From positions 44,501,880 through 44,565,879 of the forward strand of contig CM036197.1 of assembly GCA_020631735.1 (NCBI GenBank): a stretch of 64,000 bases of DNA, written 5' to 3'. The position numbers and the translations under genes are program-made. Positions 20,110 to 32,857 of the stretch are shown one piece after another; the stretch's first letter is position 1; the number at the start of each line of letters is the position of its first letter. This stretch comes from Saccharum officinarum (Eukaryota > Streptophyta > Magnoliopsida > Poales > Poaceae). The notes under the pieces are model-generated. The model saw nothing but the letters and a program-made list of their open reading frames with translations. It was not told the DNA's origin and ran no database searches.

Positions 20110-20560
20110 CAGTTTGGACCCGACCCGAGTTGACCGTTGACCGGTCAAATGTTGACCGTTGACCTGGCCCCACATGTCAGTGACACCGAGCCGCGGGACC
20201 CACTTGACAGTGGGTGACGTCATCCTGACGTCATGCGGGACCCACCTGTCAGTGATAATACAACCAGGTGACGTCATGCTGACGTCACGATGACATCAGC
20301 TGCTGACGTCAGCAGCCTTGGCCCCACACGTCAGTGACCCTGCCTGTTGACCGCTGACCGTTGACCGTTGACTCGACGTTGACCAACGTTGACTTTGACT
20401 GGACCCACATGTCAGTGACCCAAGAGTCCCTGGACCCACTTGTCGGAGCTGACGAGACGTTGATGACGTCATGCTAACGTCAGCTGGGCCCCACCTGTCA
20501 GCTCGGAACCGTTATAATAACGTCATGCTGACGTCATGCTGACGTCAGCTAGCCACGTGG
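20110..20560 (+). promoter_or_regulatory. TGACGTCA and TTGAC motif array in LTR
   Basis: By eye about eight perfect TGACGTCA palindromes and several one-off variants, plus about a dozen TTGAC[CT] cores (WRKY W-box type), lie within about 450 bases. TGACGTCA is the classic bZIP/TGA-factor site. The array is kept in the 3' LTR at about 31030-31450. Confidence 0.6.
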
Positions 20561-22459
20561 ACCAACCACAGCACGACACGTGTCAGCCCAGGATTAATTC
20601 AGCCTTTATCCAATTTCAGAAATGATTTAAACTTCGGAAATTCATAACTAATTCATACGACCTCAGAAAAATACGAAACTAGGACCAAAATTCATCTAAA
20701 ATCAAGCTCTACGCAATAAACCCATGTTTGAGTGAATTTGGCTCTTTTGAATTTTCATTGCTTCTTTGTGCTATAACTAACGACTATAATGCAAACGATG
20801 CAGACTCGGAGGAGACCTGACGGACGAGGACCGTGAGTACCGTGAGGAGAACGGAGACGACTACACTGAAGGTGCCACATCCCACCCAAATCTCGTAGCA
20901 CCTATTACGCATGGCTAATATAGAACTGCTATCGCTTTACTCTACTTTATAGTAGGATTTGCATGGTAGTATGCTTGCTTGAAAGCCTTTACCTTGACGC
21001 AACCTTACCCCTGCATACCCTGCTATAGGCTAGACACACGCTTATTGCTCTATAATTCCTTATTTATACTTCTACTACGCTTATACTATGTGCGTGGTGG
21101 AAACTGGTGTTATCTGGACTTTGGGGAGAGTGCTGCGTGTGTGACTTGGGTGTGTGGAGGGTGAGGGTTGAGTCGACCAAGTTGGAGTATACGACGAGCC
21201 TGGGGCAAGTCTTACCATGGGATGCTACCTGGGCACCCCTGGAAATGTATACCTGTGGTGGGTAAAAGGTATATGAGGTGGACCTGGTTGTGAACCTGTG
21301 ATGGGTGGAGCCCGGGTTGGAGGTGCTGTGGTGGCACGGTAAAGGAAACCCTGATGGAGACATTCTGGCTTGGTCATCCCTAAGGACTTACTAGTACTCA
21401 GATTCACCGGGAAGCCTTACGTACCACTCGCCCTATATGGTGCGGGACGGCTGGACTACTTGGTAGGATTTTGCCACTACTGCTAGGTTGATAGCGGACA
21501 GTGTAAGGAGGTACGGGGCACAAAGGATTTTCCCCCACACCCTACCGAGACTTCATGGAGACCTTGTGGACCCGGCTCATGACTCACAGTTTCAGCCACC
21601 CCAGACTCGACTTGGGGTGAACCAGGGCTGAATGGTAGAGTGGCATTATCCTAGGCTAGCAAGCAGCCGGAATCAGCCCAGTTGACGACGGTCAGCAAGG
21701 AAGGCAGATCTTGTGGTTATGTAAAACCTCTGCAGAGTGTATGGTTGATCGATCGATACATGCGCCGACTCGTCGGCTATGGACCTTTCCTGGGTTTCGC
21801 TTAAACTAGATAGAGAGATGAGTCCTTCTCTTCTTCCCCCGTGAGAGAGTGTCGGTCATAGCCAGGGGCTACCGGCCTTGAGACAGTGCCGAGAGGGAGT
21901 TGGCCTGTCGATTGAGCGATGGTGTGGTAATAGTGTGGAGATGGTGGTATATTGATCCCAGGATCGTAACCTGGCTCGGAAAAGGGAATGGAGTGGAATG
22001 AGTGTGGGAATGGTGTTAAAACTTGATCATTTATACACTTGATATGCTACTGCATAGGAAACCCCAGCCCTATAGGTTTTCTTTTGAATACAACCATGTT
22101 GCATCCAAATCCACAAAGCAATGCTCATAGGGATGGGAGTGGCCAGTACAAATCGTACTGATAAATTTTTGGCACAGGTTCTGCTGAGGAGTATAGCTCC
22201 GAGGAGTTTGATGGTTGAGGGGTTCGTGCCTACGCTCAAGTTTGGCGATCTTATCTTCAAGCTGTTCTGCTTGTCTGCTACTTTTGTTTCCGCCAATGCG
22301 GCGATGTAATAAATTATGTAATTCCGCACTAATTGTACTCTGATATTATCGTTGTATGGATATGGTATTCGACTGGAATTTGGGTAATAAGATCCATCGC
22401 GGTCTTAATACACTTCGACTCTGTGGATTTCCCTTCGTGGAAATTGAGGTCGTTTCAGT

Positions 22460-22472
22460 TGGTATCAGAGCC
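22460..22472 (+). other. Element C primer-binding site
   Basis: TGGTATCAGAGCC, complementary to the 3' end of initiator Met-tRNA, starting two bases after the LTR terminal CA at 22457. Confidence 0.9.
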
Positions 22473-22621
22473 ATGCTTGACCTTAGGACGAAACCCTTAG
22501 AAATGGACGATAGAATAGGACGTGAACAGCCCTTCTTTCGGTTATATACCGACCCTGCATTTACTTTTATGCAAGGCTTATCTATTATTGACCTGCTAAC
22601 ACCTGTCCTTGAAACATGCAG

Positions 22622-23844
22622 ATGGCAACGAACGTCGATTGGCCGCCTCTAGGACCACTACCTCTGGACCACGCCAAGCTTACCCTTGACCTACGTGAGC
22701 TCGGAGGTTTTGCACCGACCCTCTGCCGAGTTCTCACCACGTTAGGTGTCCCCGACGAGCTTGTCAAGGTCACCTGCACCGGGAAGCCAGCTAAGGAAGG
22801 AGGAATCGAAGGACCGATTGCCACCTCAGTGGAGTCCCAGCTAGCACCACCTTACCTTCCGTCCCAGCCTTCACCGAGATGACGATAGAGGACACGGTCG
22901 AGGAGGGACTGCAAGCTATCTCACACAAGGCACTTCGCAGAGTGATGAGGGACCACTACGAGCACCTGAAGACGACAGAGTTCCGTCTACTTCCCCAGGC
23001 CCTCGACCTCAGCCTTACCCCCAGTGAGCAGAGTTTCGCAGCAGGCAGAGTTATTCTTGCCGAGGAGGACAGATGCCTTCGTGTCTCAGCTATTCACCTA
23101 CTAGAGCAGGACAGGTACGTGACCCAGCTGGAGCAGAAGAAACGTCAGGACCAGGCCCTTCGGTGGGAGTACCAGGAGCGAGATTCGCTGGGAGCACATG
23201 AGCGAGCTAGACTACTGGAGACAATTGCCAAGCTGCAGGACGAGCTCAACCGTCGTGAGGAGGACCACAGAGCCGAGGTCGCTGACTTACAGGACAAAGC
23301 AGCCGACCTAGGCAACAGGAATTGCTACCTCGACAGCAAGGTCTTGGAATTACAGAGTGAGTTGGACGACAAGAAGGCCGAGTTCAACCGCAGGGGAGAC
23401 AGAGAGAGATCCAAGGGGATTGGTATGCTGAAGATCCAATCTCGGAACAAGACCCTGACTCAGGAGCTAGAGGAGCTCAGGAAGAAGGCCGTTCGCAACC
23501 AGGGTCACCTGATCGAGGCACTCAGGCAGACCGAGTACCTACAGGACAAGTGTGAGAGGACTTGGCAGGCTTGGCAGAAGTCTGACAGGAAACGTCTTAG
23601 GGAAATGAAGGGTATGTGGGATCAGGTACCCAAGGAGATCCGCAGCAAGACAAAGCCTAGGATAGAGGAGTTTGAGTTAGCCCCGACTCGCCTCAACCTA
23701 GACGCTTTCCCTATCCTACCTGTAGCCAAGGCTACCGAGGAGCTCGCCGAGGCCTTGAAGTACGTATCCCGACTCCACAAGTCTGACGAAGAGATCGAGA
23801 TCGAGGACAGTCGTATTCCAGCCGCGGTGTACGAGTTAGAGTAG
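22622..23844 (+). pseudogene. Element C accessory ORF, frameshifted, coiled coil
   Basis: Two overlapping frames: 22622-22882 and 22879-23844, sharing an ATGA. Upstream of the second ATG its frame stays open and reads plausibly (VPAFTEMTIEDT), so I infer one ancestral protein of about 400 residues broken by a one-base frameshift between about 22830 and 22878. The N part has a GGFAPTLCRVLTTLGVPDE segment, the middle EDTVEEGLQAISHKALRRVM, and the remainder is a long heptad-like coiled coil rich in E, L, K, R (LQDELNRREEDHRAEV, LEELRKKA) ending DSRIPAAVYELE. The start at 22622 directly follows CATGCAG, an acceptor-like site; another in-frame ATG lies at 22616. No H3-like start is present here. 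Position matches the accessory ORFs of elements A and B. Confidence 0.7.
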
Positions 23845-24154
23845 GTGACCATGCGTGGTCATGAGTTATGTCTAAAGTTTCCATGAGTTGTACCCCCTTA
23901 TGAGATGATGAGACTCTATGCGTAGCACGATTCTCGCACATCTTCTAGTGTAGCTGCTAAAGATGATGCTATGCAATCAAACCCTTGTAATGAATGTTTT
24001 TGGATCTTATGGCATCTTTTGGATCTTGTCGCTTCTTTGTAATGAGTGTTGGATAGTGTAACTGTTCTATTTTAAATCATCAAAATCATGTAATCATATT
24101 GAATTATAAAGCACCTTGGCACAAGCACTAAAATTTCAACGATTCGCGTTACAG
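23845..24154 (+). other. Spacer between element C accessory ORF and gag
   Basis: About 310 bases, AT-rich, with no ORF. It ends in ATTCGCGTTACAG directly before the gag ATG, so it could be an intron end. Confidence 0.6.
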
Positions 24155-26809
24155 ATGCCGAACCGCCGATCAAATCGCCTAATGAATCGAGGGCGTGCGC
24201 CCATCCCAGAACCCAATAGGGGCCGTGGTAACAACAACCATGGCCGTGGTCGTGGCCGTGGACGTGGAGGGATACCCTTCGACTTGGAGAATACCCCGCC
24301 ACCTGTTGAGGAGAACATCCCGCCGCCACCACCACCGAACCTGGCAGAAGTGATGGCGCAGCAGACCCAGCTTCTTGCAGCTCTTGTTGAAGGAGCCAAT
24401 CGTCGCCAAGGAGGTCAGCAGAATGATTTCCAGAGGAAGCTGGAAGGTCTCCTGAAGCTAAGACCACCTACCTATGATGGCACCGACCCTGACCCGTTGG
24501 TAGCCGATGACTGGCTTAAGGAAATGGAGAAGAAGCTTGATCTCACTACATTCACCGACGATGAGTGTGTTGGAGCCGCCGCACACCAGCTCACAGGTGC
24601 AGCACGTGCCTGGTGGGACAGTTTCAGTGACTCCCATGAGGACCCTGCCAACATCTCGTGGGAAGAGTTCGCCGAAGCATTCACTGAGTACCACATTCCC
24701 AAGGGTATCATGGAGGCCAAAGCTGAGGAGTTTCGCAACATCAAGATGGGAAAAGACAGAGTGATCGAGTACACTACTCGTTTCACCAACCTTCTGCGCT
24801 ATGCGCCTTCCTATGTTGTGAACTCTGAAAAGGAGAAGCTGTACTATTACCGCAAGGGGCTTAACCCGCACATCAAGCTGAAATTTGGCGGTATTGAAAG
24901 TAACACATTACGTGCTCTGGTGGATCGCTGCATTCAGATTGAGAAGGACCGTGATGAAGCTGGAGAAGAGTACAAGGGAAGAAAGCGAAAACCTGAGGAG
25001 TCCCTCCGTGGCCGTGATCGCAAGAGGATCCGCAGAGATGCTCCATCCAGGGAACGCTCTCACCACAACAGGGATGACAACCCTGGATCGGGTAGGGGAA
25101 GTGGAGGCTATTTCACCAAATACTCCCGCCCTGCTCAGGATCGTTACACCCGAGATCGTTATGCTCAGGATCGTAACACCCATGACCGTTTCAACCATTC
25201 CCGCTCTGTGAATGAACGCCCAACACAGAACCGCTCCGCACCAGGCAATGGAAAATGGAAGGCACCCGCGCCAACCCCTACAGGCGGTGCACCTTTCACC
25301 TGCTTCGCTTGTGGCCAACCGGGTCACAAGGCCGCTGAATGCCCTCAGAATTCAGCTGTTCAGAAGTCTCAGTTCAAGGGGTCTGCTACCCGTGGACGTC
25401 TCAACCATCTGGATGCCGAGGAAGCACAGGCTGCACCAGACGTCGTGTACGGTATGTTTCTAGTTAATGGCAATACTGCATCAGTTCTTTTTGACTCTGG
25501 AGCAACTTGTTCATACATATCAACCAAGTTTGCACGAGAGTATGGCCTGCCCGTGACCCCACGTGAGAAGCCTATCATTACCAGCTCGCCCTTAAGAGAC
25601 CTGAAAAGTACCCACATCTGTAAGGGAGTGAATCTTACTATAGAGGGTCTTATCTTTAAAGCCGATCTAACCCTGTTACCTTCCACTAACCTAGATGTCA
25701 TCTTAGGCATGGATTGGTTAACCTTTCACCAAGGCATCATATCATGTTCCCCTAGATATGTCCAAGTAACCCACCCATCAGGCCAAGTCATTAGATGTGA
25801 ACCCCAGTTCGGAAGGACCACCTCTATCCTATGTGCCCTTAAAGCAAGATCAGAATCACTAAAGGAGGAAAAGACAGTTTATGATGTGCCTGTGGTCAGA
25901 GACTATCCTGATGTATTCCCTGAAGAATTACCAGGAATGCCACCGGACCGTGATGTGGAGTTCATCATTGATCTTTTGCCGGGAACAGGACCCATTGCCA
26001 AGAGACCCTATCGCATGTCAGTTGATGAACTGGTCGAACTCAAGAAACAGCTAGAAGAGCTCATCTCGAAGGGATATATCAGACCCAGTGCTTCGCCCTG
26101 GGGATCCCCTGTTCTGTTCGTTAAGAAGAAGGATGGCTCAATGAGAATGTGCATAGATTACCGTAACTTGAACGCAGTCACCATCAAGAACAAGTACCCC
26201 CTGCCGAGAATCGATGATCTGCTTGATCAACTTCGAGGTGCCAAGTATTTCTCCAAGATCGATCTTAGATCTGGCTACCATCAGATGAAGATTCGAGGGA
26301 GTGACATACCGAAGACAGCTTTTGTGACTAGGTATGGTCAGTTCGAGTTCACCGTGGTATCCTTTGGACTCACAAATGCTCCCGCATACTTCATGAATAT
26401 GATGAATAAGGTTTTCATGGACGAATTGGATAAGTTTGTGGTGGTATTCATTGATGACATCCTGGTCTATTCACCCACCGCTGAAGAACATGAACATCAT
26501 CTAAGAACAGTGCTTGAGAGACTAGCCCAACATCAGCTCTACGCAAAGTTCAACAAATGTGAGTTCTGGCTACAAGAAGTCGCCTTCTTAGGTCACGTTT
26601 TATCAGTTGAAGGTGTTGCAGTGGACCCAGCTAAGATTGAGGCTGTGAAGGAATGGGAACAACCCTGTAATGTGACAGAAGTCAGAAGTTTCTTGGGATT
26701 GGCTGGGTATTATCGTCGATTCATCGAAAACTTCTCCAAGATAGCCCGTCCGATGACCAACCTGCTGAAGAAGACTAAGGAGTTTGAATGGATGCCCGAA
26801 TGCGAATAA
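24155..26809 (+). CDS. Element C gag-protease-reverse transcriptase
   Basis: Single open frame of 884 codons from ATG 24155, the first ATG and just after TTACAG; upstream codons are open but lack an ATG. Order: Arg/Gly-rich N terminus ([10 protein letters not shown]), Pro tract, retrotransposon gag domain with AARAWWDSF and FRNIKMG, an Arg-rich linker, CCHC zinc knuckle [14 protein letters not shown] at about residues 383-396, protease with active D-S-G-A near residue 447, then reverse transcriptase with [27 protein letters not shown] and catalytic FIDD near 766. The frame closes at a TAA (26807-26809) inside the RT-RNase H connection, so this is not the natural end. Confidence 0.88.
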   Translation: MPNRRSNRLMNRGRAPIPEPNRGRGNNNHGRGRGRGRGGIPFDLENTPPPVEENIPPPPPPNLAEVMAQQTQLLAALVEGANRRQGGQQNDFQRKLEGLLKLRPPTYDGTDPDPLVADDWLKEMEKKLDLTTFTDDECVGAAAHQLTGAARAWWDSFSDSHEDPANISWEEFAEAFTEYHIPKGIMEAKAEEFRNIKMGKDRVIEYTTRFTNLLRYAPSYVVNSEKEKLYYYRKGLNPHIKLKFGGIESNTLRALVDRCIQIEKDRDEAGEEYKGRKRKPEESLRGRDRKRIRRDAPSRERSHHNRDDNPGSGRGSGGYFTKYSRPAQDRYTRDRYAQDRNTHDRFNHSRSVNERPTQNRSAPGNGKWKAPAPTPTGGAPFTCFACGQPGHKAAECPQNSAVQKSQFKGSATRGRLNHLDAEEAQAAPDVVYGMFLVNGNTASVLFDSGATCSYISTKFAREYGLPVTPREKPIITSSPLRDLKSTHICKGVNLTIEGLIFKADLTLLPSTNLDVILGMDWLTFHQGIISCSPRYVQVTHPSGQVIRCEPQFGRTTSILCALKARSESLKEEKTVYDVPVVRDYPDVFPEELPGMPPDRDVEFIIDLLPGTGPIAKRPYRMSVDELVELKKQLEELISKGYIRPSASPWGSPVLFVKKKDGSMRMCIDYRNLNAVTIKNKYPLPRIDDLLDQLRGAKYFSKIDLRSGYHQMKIRGSDIPKTAFVTRYGQFEFTVVSFGLTNAPAYFMNMMNKVFMDELDKFVVVFIDDILVYSPTAEEHEHHLRTVLERLAQHQLYAKFNKCEFWLQEVAFLGHVLSVEGVAVDPAKIEAVKEWEQPCNVTEVRSFLGLAGYYRRFIENFSKIARPMTNLLKKTKEFEWMPECE

Positions 26810-26821
26810 AGCTTCTAGAAA

Positions 26822-28333
26822 TTGAAACAGAGACTTACCACAACTCCTGTGTTAGCATTGCCCGATATCAGCAAAGATTTCATGGTCTATTGTGATGCAT
26901 CTCGTCAAGGACTTGGGTGTGTATTAATGCAAGATGGAAGAGTGATAGCTTATGCTTCTCGACAGCTGAAAGAACATGAGAATCAATACCCTACACATGA
27001 CCTTGAGTTAGCAGCAGTTGTTCATGCTTTAAAGATCTGGAGGCACTACTTGATAGGCAATAAGTGTGATATTTACACCGATCACAAGAGCTTGAAGTAC
27101 TTTTTCACTCAAGAGGATCTGAATATGAGGCAACATCGATGGTTAGAGTTGATCAAGGACTATGACTTGGAAATTCACTACCATCCGGGAAAAGCTAACG
27201 TAGTCGCAGATGCTCTTAGTCGCAAGAGTTACTGTCACACTTTGATCACTGAATCCGTACCACCTGATCTCAAGGAAGAGGTTGATGATTTCCAACTTGA
27301 GATACAACCACATGGCTCGCTGAATGAGCTCCGCATACAGTATGATCTCACGGATCGCATTCATCAAGCTCAGAAAATGTGTAAGGAGATTGACTATCTC
27401 CGTGGTCTAATGAAACTAGGCTATAAGACCAACCACCATGAAGATGAACAAGGAACCATTTGGTTCAAGGACAGGATTTGTGTGCCTTCTAATCCAGTCC
27501 TACGAGAGGAAATTTTGTCAGAAGCTCATGATTCTAAGTATTGTATTCACCCTAGAGGTTTAAAGATGTATCAGGACTTGAGAAAACACTTTTGGTGGAA
27601 AGGTATGAAGACAGACATTACAGGACACGTGGCACGATGTGACACCTGCAATAGAGTCAAGGCTGAACATCAGAGGCCTGCAGGATTGTTAAAGCCTCTT
27701 GACGTCCCGGAATGGAAATGGCAGGGCATATCCATGGATTTCATAGTTGGATTACCCCGTTCACTGAAAGGCAATGATTCCATCTGGGTGATTGTTGATC
27801 GTTTAACCAAGGTTGCTCACTTCGTACCAGTGAAGACCAAGACCAATGTAGAAAAATTAGCAGATCTATATATTGGGCATATTCTCAGGTTGCATGGAGC
27901 TCCCTCTAGTATTGTATCTGATCGTGGTCCTCAATTTGTGTCCCGATTCTGGGAAGCTCTGCACAAGTCTATTGGAACCAAACTTGATTTCAGTACCGCT
28001 TACCACCCACAGACAGATGGACAGACAGAGCGAGTAAATCAGATCTTAGAAGACATGCTTCGCGCTAGTGTACTAAATTACGGCTCTGATTGGGAGAAAT
28101 GTCTACCCTATGCAGAGTTTTCTTACAACAATAGCTACCAAGCCAGCATCAAGATGTCGCCATTTGAAGCTCTATATGGCAGACCTTGTAAGACACCTTT
28201 GATGTGGTCCCAACCAGGAGAAAGATCATTCTTTGACTCTGCCAAGATTCAAGATGCAGAAGAAGGAGTTGCTCAGGTAAGAGAGAATTTGAGAATTGCC
28301 CAAAGTCGATACAAGAGCTATGCGGACAAATGA
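26822..28333 (+). pseudogene. Element C RNase H and integrase
   Basis: Continues the gag-pol frame after two in-frame stops (TAA 26807, TAG 26816). RNase H shows [12 protein letters not shown], the glutamate in [14 protein letters not shown] and YTDHKSLKY. Integrase has the His-Cys zinc region ending CDTCNRVK and the DDE core: [18 protein letters not shown] and the glutamate in NQILEDMLR. The open stretch ends at TGA 28331-28333, where the frame again continues, so the TGA is an internal stop. Confidence 0.85.
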
Positions 28334-28789
28334 AGAAGAGAACTGGAGTTCAATATGGGGGACTTCGTATATCTCAAGGTATCCCCGCTACGTGGAACGG
28401 TCAGATTTCATGTGAAAGGCAAGCTTGCCCCTAGGTTTGTTGGCCCATACAAGATTTGCAAGAGAATTGGAAAGCTCGCCTACAAACTTGAATTATCTGC
28501 GGAATTGGCGGGTGTACATCCCGTATTCCATGTATCCCAGCTACGCAAATGTTTAAGAGTACCCGATGAAGTGATCCCGACTGGTATACTTGACATTCAA
28601 GATACACTTGAGTATAAAGAACATCCTATCAGAATTCTGGACAGAGATACCAAAGAGACTCGAAGCAAGACTATCCCCATGTGCAAGATACAATGGAGTA
28701 ATCATACTGAGGGGGAAGCAACATGGGAAAAAGAGTCTGACCTCCGGCTACAATATCCCTATCTTTTCAAAGAGTACGTTACGCTTTAA
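28334..28789 (+). pseudogene. Element C integrase tail and chromodomain
   Basis: Same frame as the upstream pol. It starts with the integrase GPY-like region (GDFVYLKVSPLRG, KLAPRFVGPYKI, HPVFHVSQLRK). It ends with a chromodomain-like segment (IPMCKIQWSNHTEGEATWE, YPYLFKEY) that defines Tekay chromoviruses. In chromoviruses this domain helps target integration to heterochromatin. Terminates with TAA at 28787-28789. Confidence 0.85.
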
Positions 28790-28802
28790 TCTCGGGGACG
28801 AG

Positions 28803-28823
28803 ATTCTGTTAAGGGGGTAGGAC
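28803..28823 (+). other. Element C polypurine tract
   Basis: ATTCTGTTAAGGGGGTAGGA region immediately before the 3' LTR TGTAACAACCC at 28824. The G/A run primes plus-strand DNA synthesis. Confidence 0.7.
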
Positions 28824-31800
28824 TGTAACAACCCAAAAATCCACACACCAAAAACACTACTACAAAAATTTTTCTCAAAACTTCTATGTGATGATGAGTG
28901 TCATGTATGGTAACCCAACCTAAGAGATGCATTAGGTCTTACCCAACCCAAGTTAGCATATAAGCATGGCATGCCTTTGACTAATTATGTTTATCTAAAT
29001 TCTAACAAATGAAATGTTGCATACATAGTTAACTCAATTGTGATTTGGATTTTCTTTTGCTTTATGTTATGCTTAATAACTTTTTCTAAGAAACACACCA
29101 TAAAATAATCACTATTCAAATCCAAGGATATTTGTATAAAAGAAAAACTAATTCTATATATATAACAAACTACACCTATGTTGATATACAAAATAGCTAA
29201 ACAAAATTCCCTAAACACCAATGAATAAGTTACATCAGTTTGGAATTCAAATTTCAAATCAAATTTGAATTCAAATAATGGAAAAGAAATGAAAAACAGA
29301 AAAGAAAAAGAAGAAAGAGAGAAGGCCTCGTAGCCCAGCCGCTCGGCCCAGCCAGCCCCAGCGCGCGCGCGGCCCAGCTCGCGGCCCAGCAACACCCGCG
29401 CGCCCAGCCCCGCCAACTGCCGCTGCCGCTTGGCCCCACGCGTCAGCCGCACGTCGCCCACGCTCGCGCGTTTCCCGTTTTCGCTGCAGCCGCTGTCACA
29501 CGGGCCCCGCTTGTCAGCACAGTAGCGTCTTCTTCCCCTCGCCCACGCCAACCTCTCCCACGTGACCAGGAGCCGACCAGCATGGCAGACGCGGGCCCAG
29601 GGTCAGGCAAATCGCATGACCTTGTTCCCCTTGCGCCGCGCCCACGCAACCCCGCACCACCGTCTGATGCGATGCATCCGCCTCCACCGCACGATGCCAT
29701 CCGCCCTGGGAGGCATGGCGCTCGGCTATAAAGCCAGCCCGCACGCCGCTCACGCCCGGCGCCCTAGCTTCCAGCCTCCGCCACCGCTTGGTGGCCCAGC
29801 AGCCGCACCACTTCGAGAGTAGAGGGCTGAGAAGGAGATCGTGAGAGGAGGATCGGAGCCCCGCATGCTGCCGAAGTCGTCGGAGCCGAGGGCGACGCCA
29901 TCGCCGTCATCACGATCGTGGATCGGCACTGCACGGCACTGCTTCTGGAGCTACACGGCCACACCTCTTCACTGCACCGCTATCCTCTCGCCTTCAACAC
30001 CAAAGGTGAGCCATACTCCGCTGAGACCTCCCTAGCCCAATGGAACGTGCACCGCCATGATCGAAGCCTTGCTGAAGCTTCAAGCTTCAGCCTAGCCCAA
30101 CTGGTTAGCTAGGGAGACCACCATGGCCACGTTTGTCGAGACCCAAGACGCGCCGTGCGCGCTGCCATCAGCCAAAAGGAGGACCCCAGCCATGGCGCTG
30201 TACATTGGAGCAGGAGCGCACACGCACGGATACACTCACCATGGCCGAGAGCACAACCATGGCGAGACCACCGCGTCTTCTACGTCGTGGTAAAGGCGAC
30301 GTCAACACCTCGATTGGTTTCGCCATGATGAGAGGCACACTGCGCTCACCTTAGCCGAGGAAGAAGCCCACCGAAGCCCTGTGTTGCCACACCGCACCTC
30401 GTCGGAGCACCACCGCCTCTGTTTTGACCCATCGCCATGGCCGGAACCACTGGGAGAACCAGGAGCTCCTTCAACACGCCTACCATGGCCGTAGAAGCAC
30501 CAAGGAGCTCACACGCTCTTCCAACTAGGTTCTCGCTATCACTACCGCCCTGTCCATGCATGCCGATGAACCCACGCCGCCGCTCGCCGTGGCCAGCACC
30601 TTGGGAAGCCCTGGCCGCCACTTCGACCCCACCAACGTAGTCGCCATGACCTAGGGAAGCTTTTCCCCTGCCCAATTGGACACCAGCGCCGCCACGGGGT
30701 TCACCAGCAAGCTCGCCGCCGGCAAAAGCACAGCCGTGGGAGAAGCAGGGGAAAACTCCCCTCGCCGGCAAACCGCGCGTGCAACCGGTGCACATGGACC
30801 ACAGAGAGAAGGAAGGAAGGGTGGACCTGGTCCACCGTAGACCTATCAGCGGTCCATGGATCAGCGCCTTTTGGTTCACCGTGAGCCACGCCCATGACCG
30901 CAGCCGTGGACCACAGCCCAATATAAGCCCACGGCCGTGACGTGGCTGCGCCACAGCACGCCACGTGTTTGGCCCGGCCCGGCCCAGACCGGCCCAACCC
31001 GAGCCCAACCGGCCCAGTTTGGACCCGACCCGAGTTGACCGTTGACCGGTCAAATGTTGACCGTTGACCTGGCCCCACATGTCAGTGACACCGAGCCGCG
31101 GGACCCACTTGACAGTGGGTGACGTCATCCTGACGTCATGCGGGACCCACCTGTCAGTGATAATATAACCAGGGGTGACGTCATGCTGACGTCACGATGA
31201 CATCAGCTGCTGACGTCAGCAGCCTTGGCCCCACACGTCAGTGACCCTGCCTGTTGACCGCTGACTTGACGTTGACCAACGTTGACTTTGACTGGACCCA
31301 CATGTCAGTGACCCAAGAGTCCCTGGACCCACTTGTCGGAGCTGACGACGTTGATGACGTCATGCTGACGTCATTTTAACGTCAGCTGGGCCCCACCTGT
31401 CAGCTCGGAACCGTTATAGTAACGTCATGCTGACGTCATGCTGACGTCAGCTAACCATGTGGACCAACCACAGCATGACACGTGTCAGCCCAGGATTAAT
31501 TCAGCCTTTATCCATTTTCAGAAATGATTTAAACTTCGGAAATTCATAACTAATTCATACGACCTCAGAAAAATACGAAACTAGGACCAAAATTCATCTA
31601 AAATCAAGCTCTACGCAATAAACCCATGTTTGAGTGAATTTGGCTCTTTTGAATTTTCATTGCTTCTTTGTGCTATTCTATAGACGTCGCTAACGCGACT
31701 ATAATGCAAACGATGCAGACTCGGAGGAGGACCTGACGAACGAGGACCGTGAGTACCGTGAGGAGAACGGAGACGACTACACTGAAGGTGCCACATCCCA

Positions 31801-32857
31801 CCCAAATCTCGTAGCACCTATTACACATGGCTAATATAGAACTGCTATCGCTTTACTCTACTTTATAGTAGGATTTGCATGGTAGTATGCTTGCTTGAAA
31901 GCCTTTACCTTGACGCAACCTTACCCCTGCATACCCTGCTATAGGCTAGACACACGCTTATTGCTCTATAATTCCTTATTTATACTTCTACTACGCTTAT
32001 ACTATGTGCGTGGTGGAAACTAGTGTTATCTGGACTTTGGGGAGAGTGCTGCGTGTGTGACTTGGGTGTGTGGAGGGTGAGGGTTGAGTCGACCAAGTTG
32101 GAGTATACGACGAGCCTGGGGCAAGTCTTACCATGGGATGCTACCTGGGCACCCCTGGAAATGTATACCTGTGGTGGGTAAAAGGTATATGAGGTGGACC
32201 TGGTTGTGAACCTGTGATGGGTGGAGCCCGGGTTGGAGGTGCTGTGGTGGCACGGTAAAGGAAACCCTGATGGAGACATTCTGGCTTGGTCATCCCTAAG
32301 GACTTACTAGTACTCAGATTCACCAGGAAGCCTTACGTACCACTCGCCCTATATGGTGCGGGACGGCTAGACTACTTGGTAGGATTTTGCCACTACTGCT
32401 GGTTGATAGCGGACAGTGTAAGGAGGTACGGGGCACAAAGGATTTTCCCCCACACCCTACCGAGACTTCATGGAGACCTTGTGGACCCGGCTCATGACTC
32501 ACAGTTTCAGCCACCCCGGACTCGACTTGGGGTGAACCAGGGCTGAATGGTAGAGTGGCATTATCCTAGGCTAGCAAGCAGCCGGAATCAGCCCAGTTGA
32601 TGACGGTCAGCAAGGAAGGCAGATCCTGTGGTTATGTAGAACCTCTGCAGAGTGTATGGTTGATCGATCGATACATGCGCCGACTCGTCGGCTATGGACC
32701 TTTCCTGGGTTTCGCTTAAACTAGATAGAGAGATGAGTCCTTCTCTTCTTCCCCCGTGAGAGAGTGTCGGTCATAGCCAGGGGCTACCGGCCTTGAGACA
32801 GTGCCGAGAGGGAGTTGGCCTGTCGATTGAGCGATGGTGTGGTAATAGTGTGGAGAT
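28824..32857 (+). repeat. Element C 3' LTR, truncated at right
   Basis: Starts TGTAACAACCC and follows the 5' LTR to GTGTGGAGAT, which corresponds to about 21942 in the 5' copy; the last roughly 515 bases of LTR are missing. Differences from the 5' LTR include several one- to few-base indels in the GC-rich part and a missing piece of the W-box array near 31255, so insertion is not very recent. TATA box at 29727 and donor-like AAAG|GTGAGC near 30005 are kept. Confidence 0.9.

Larger units (their letters stand above)
17958..22457 (+). repeat. Element C 5' LTR (4.5 kb)
   Basis: Runs from TGTAACAACCC to GTCGTTTCA, immediately followed by the PBS. It matches 28824-32857 over most of its length, with scattered substitutions and small indels. 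Parts in order: AT-rich U3, a GC-rich block from about 18450, a TATA box at 18851, a donor-like CAAAG|GTGAGC at 19128/19129, a long GC-rich stretch with only shadow ORFs, a dense TGACGTCA/TTGAC array at about 20110-20560, then GC-moderate sequence with no gene. Confidence 0.92.
17958..32857 (+). mobile_element. Element C: Tekay-type chromovirus, 3' LTR truncated
   Basis: A Ty3/gypsy LTR retrotransposon: 5' LTR 17958-22457, PBS 22460, accessory ORF, gag-protease-RT-RNase H-integrase-chromodomain, polypurine tract before 28824 and a 3' LTR running to 32857. Pol order and the C-terminal chromodomain (VxxxWSNHTExEATWE type) place it with Tekay/Del chromoviruses. Three in-frame stops in pol and a frameshift in the accessory ORF show it is not autonomous. 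It inserted into element A's LTR, but the expected target-site duplication cannot be tested because the right end is lost. Confidence 0.9.

Noticed and set aside
19392..20277. Long open frames (up to 222 codons) on both strands in element C's LTR, repeated at 30346-31128
   Set aside because: They lie in GC-rich LTR sequence, are low-complexity, differ between the two LTRs through indels and show no domain.
22027..22329. Minus-strand frame at the end of element C's LTR
   Set aside because: No domain, inside the LTR, and the sequence is explained by U5.
24116..24154. Upstream extension of element C gag
   Set aside because: Open codons but no ATG; the first ATG at 24155 after TTACAG fits the family's Arg-rich start better.
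32784..32857. Apparent C-terminal extension of element B RT
   Set aside because: Those codons come from element C's LTR past the junction and have no similarity to RNase H.
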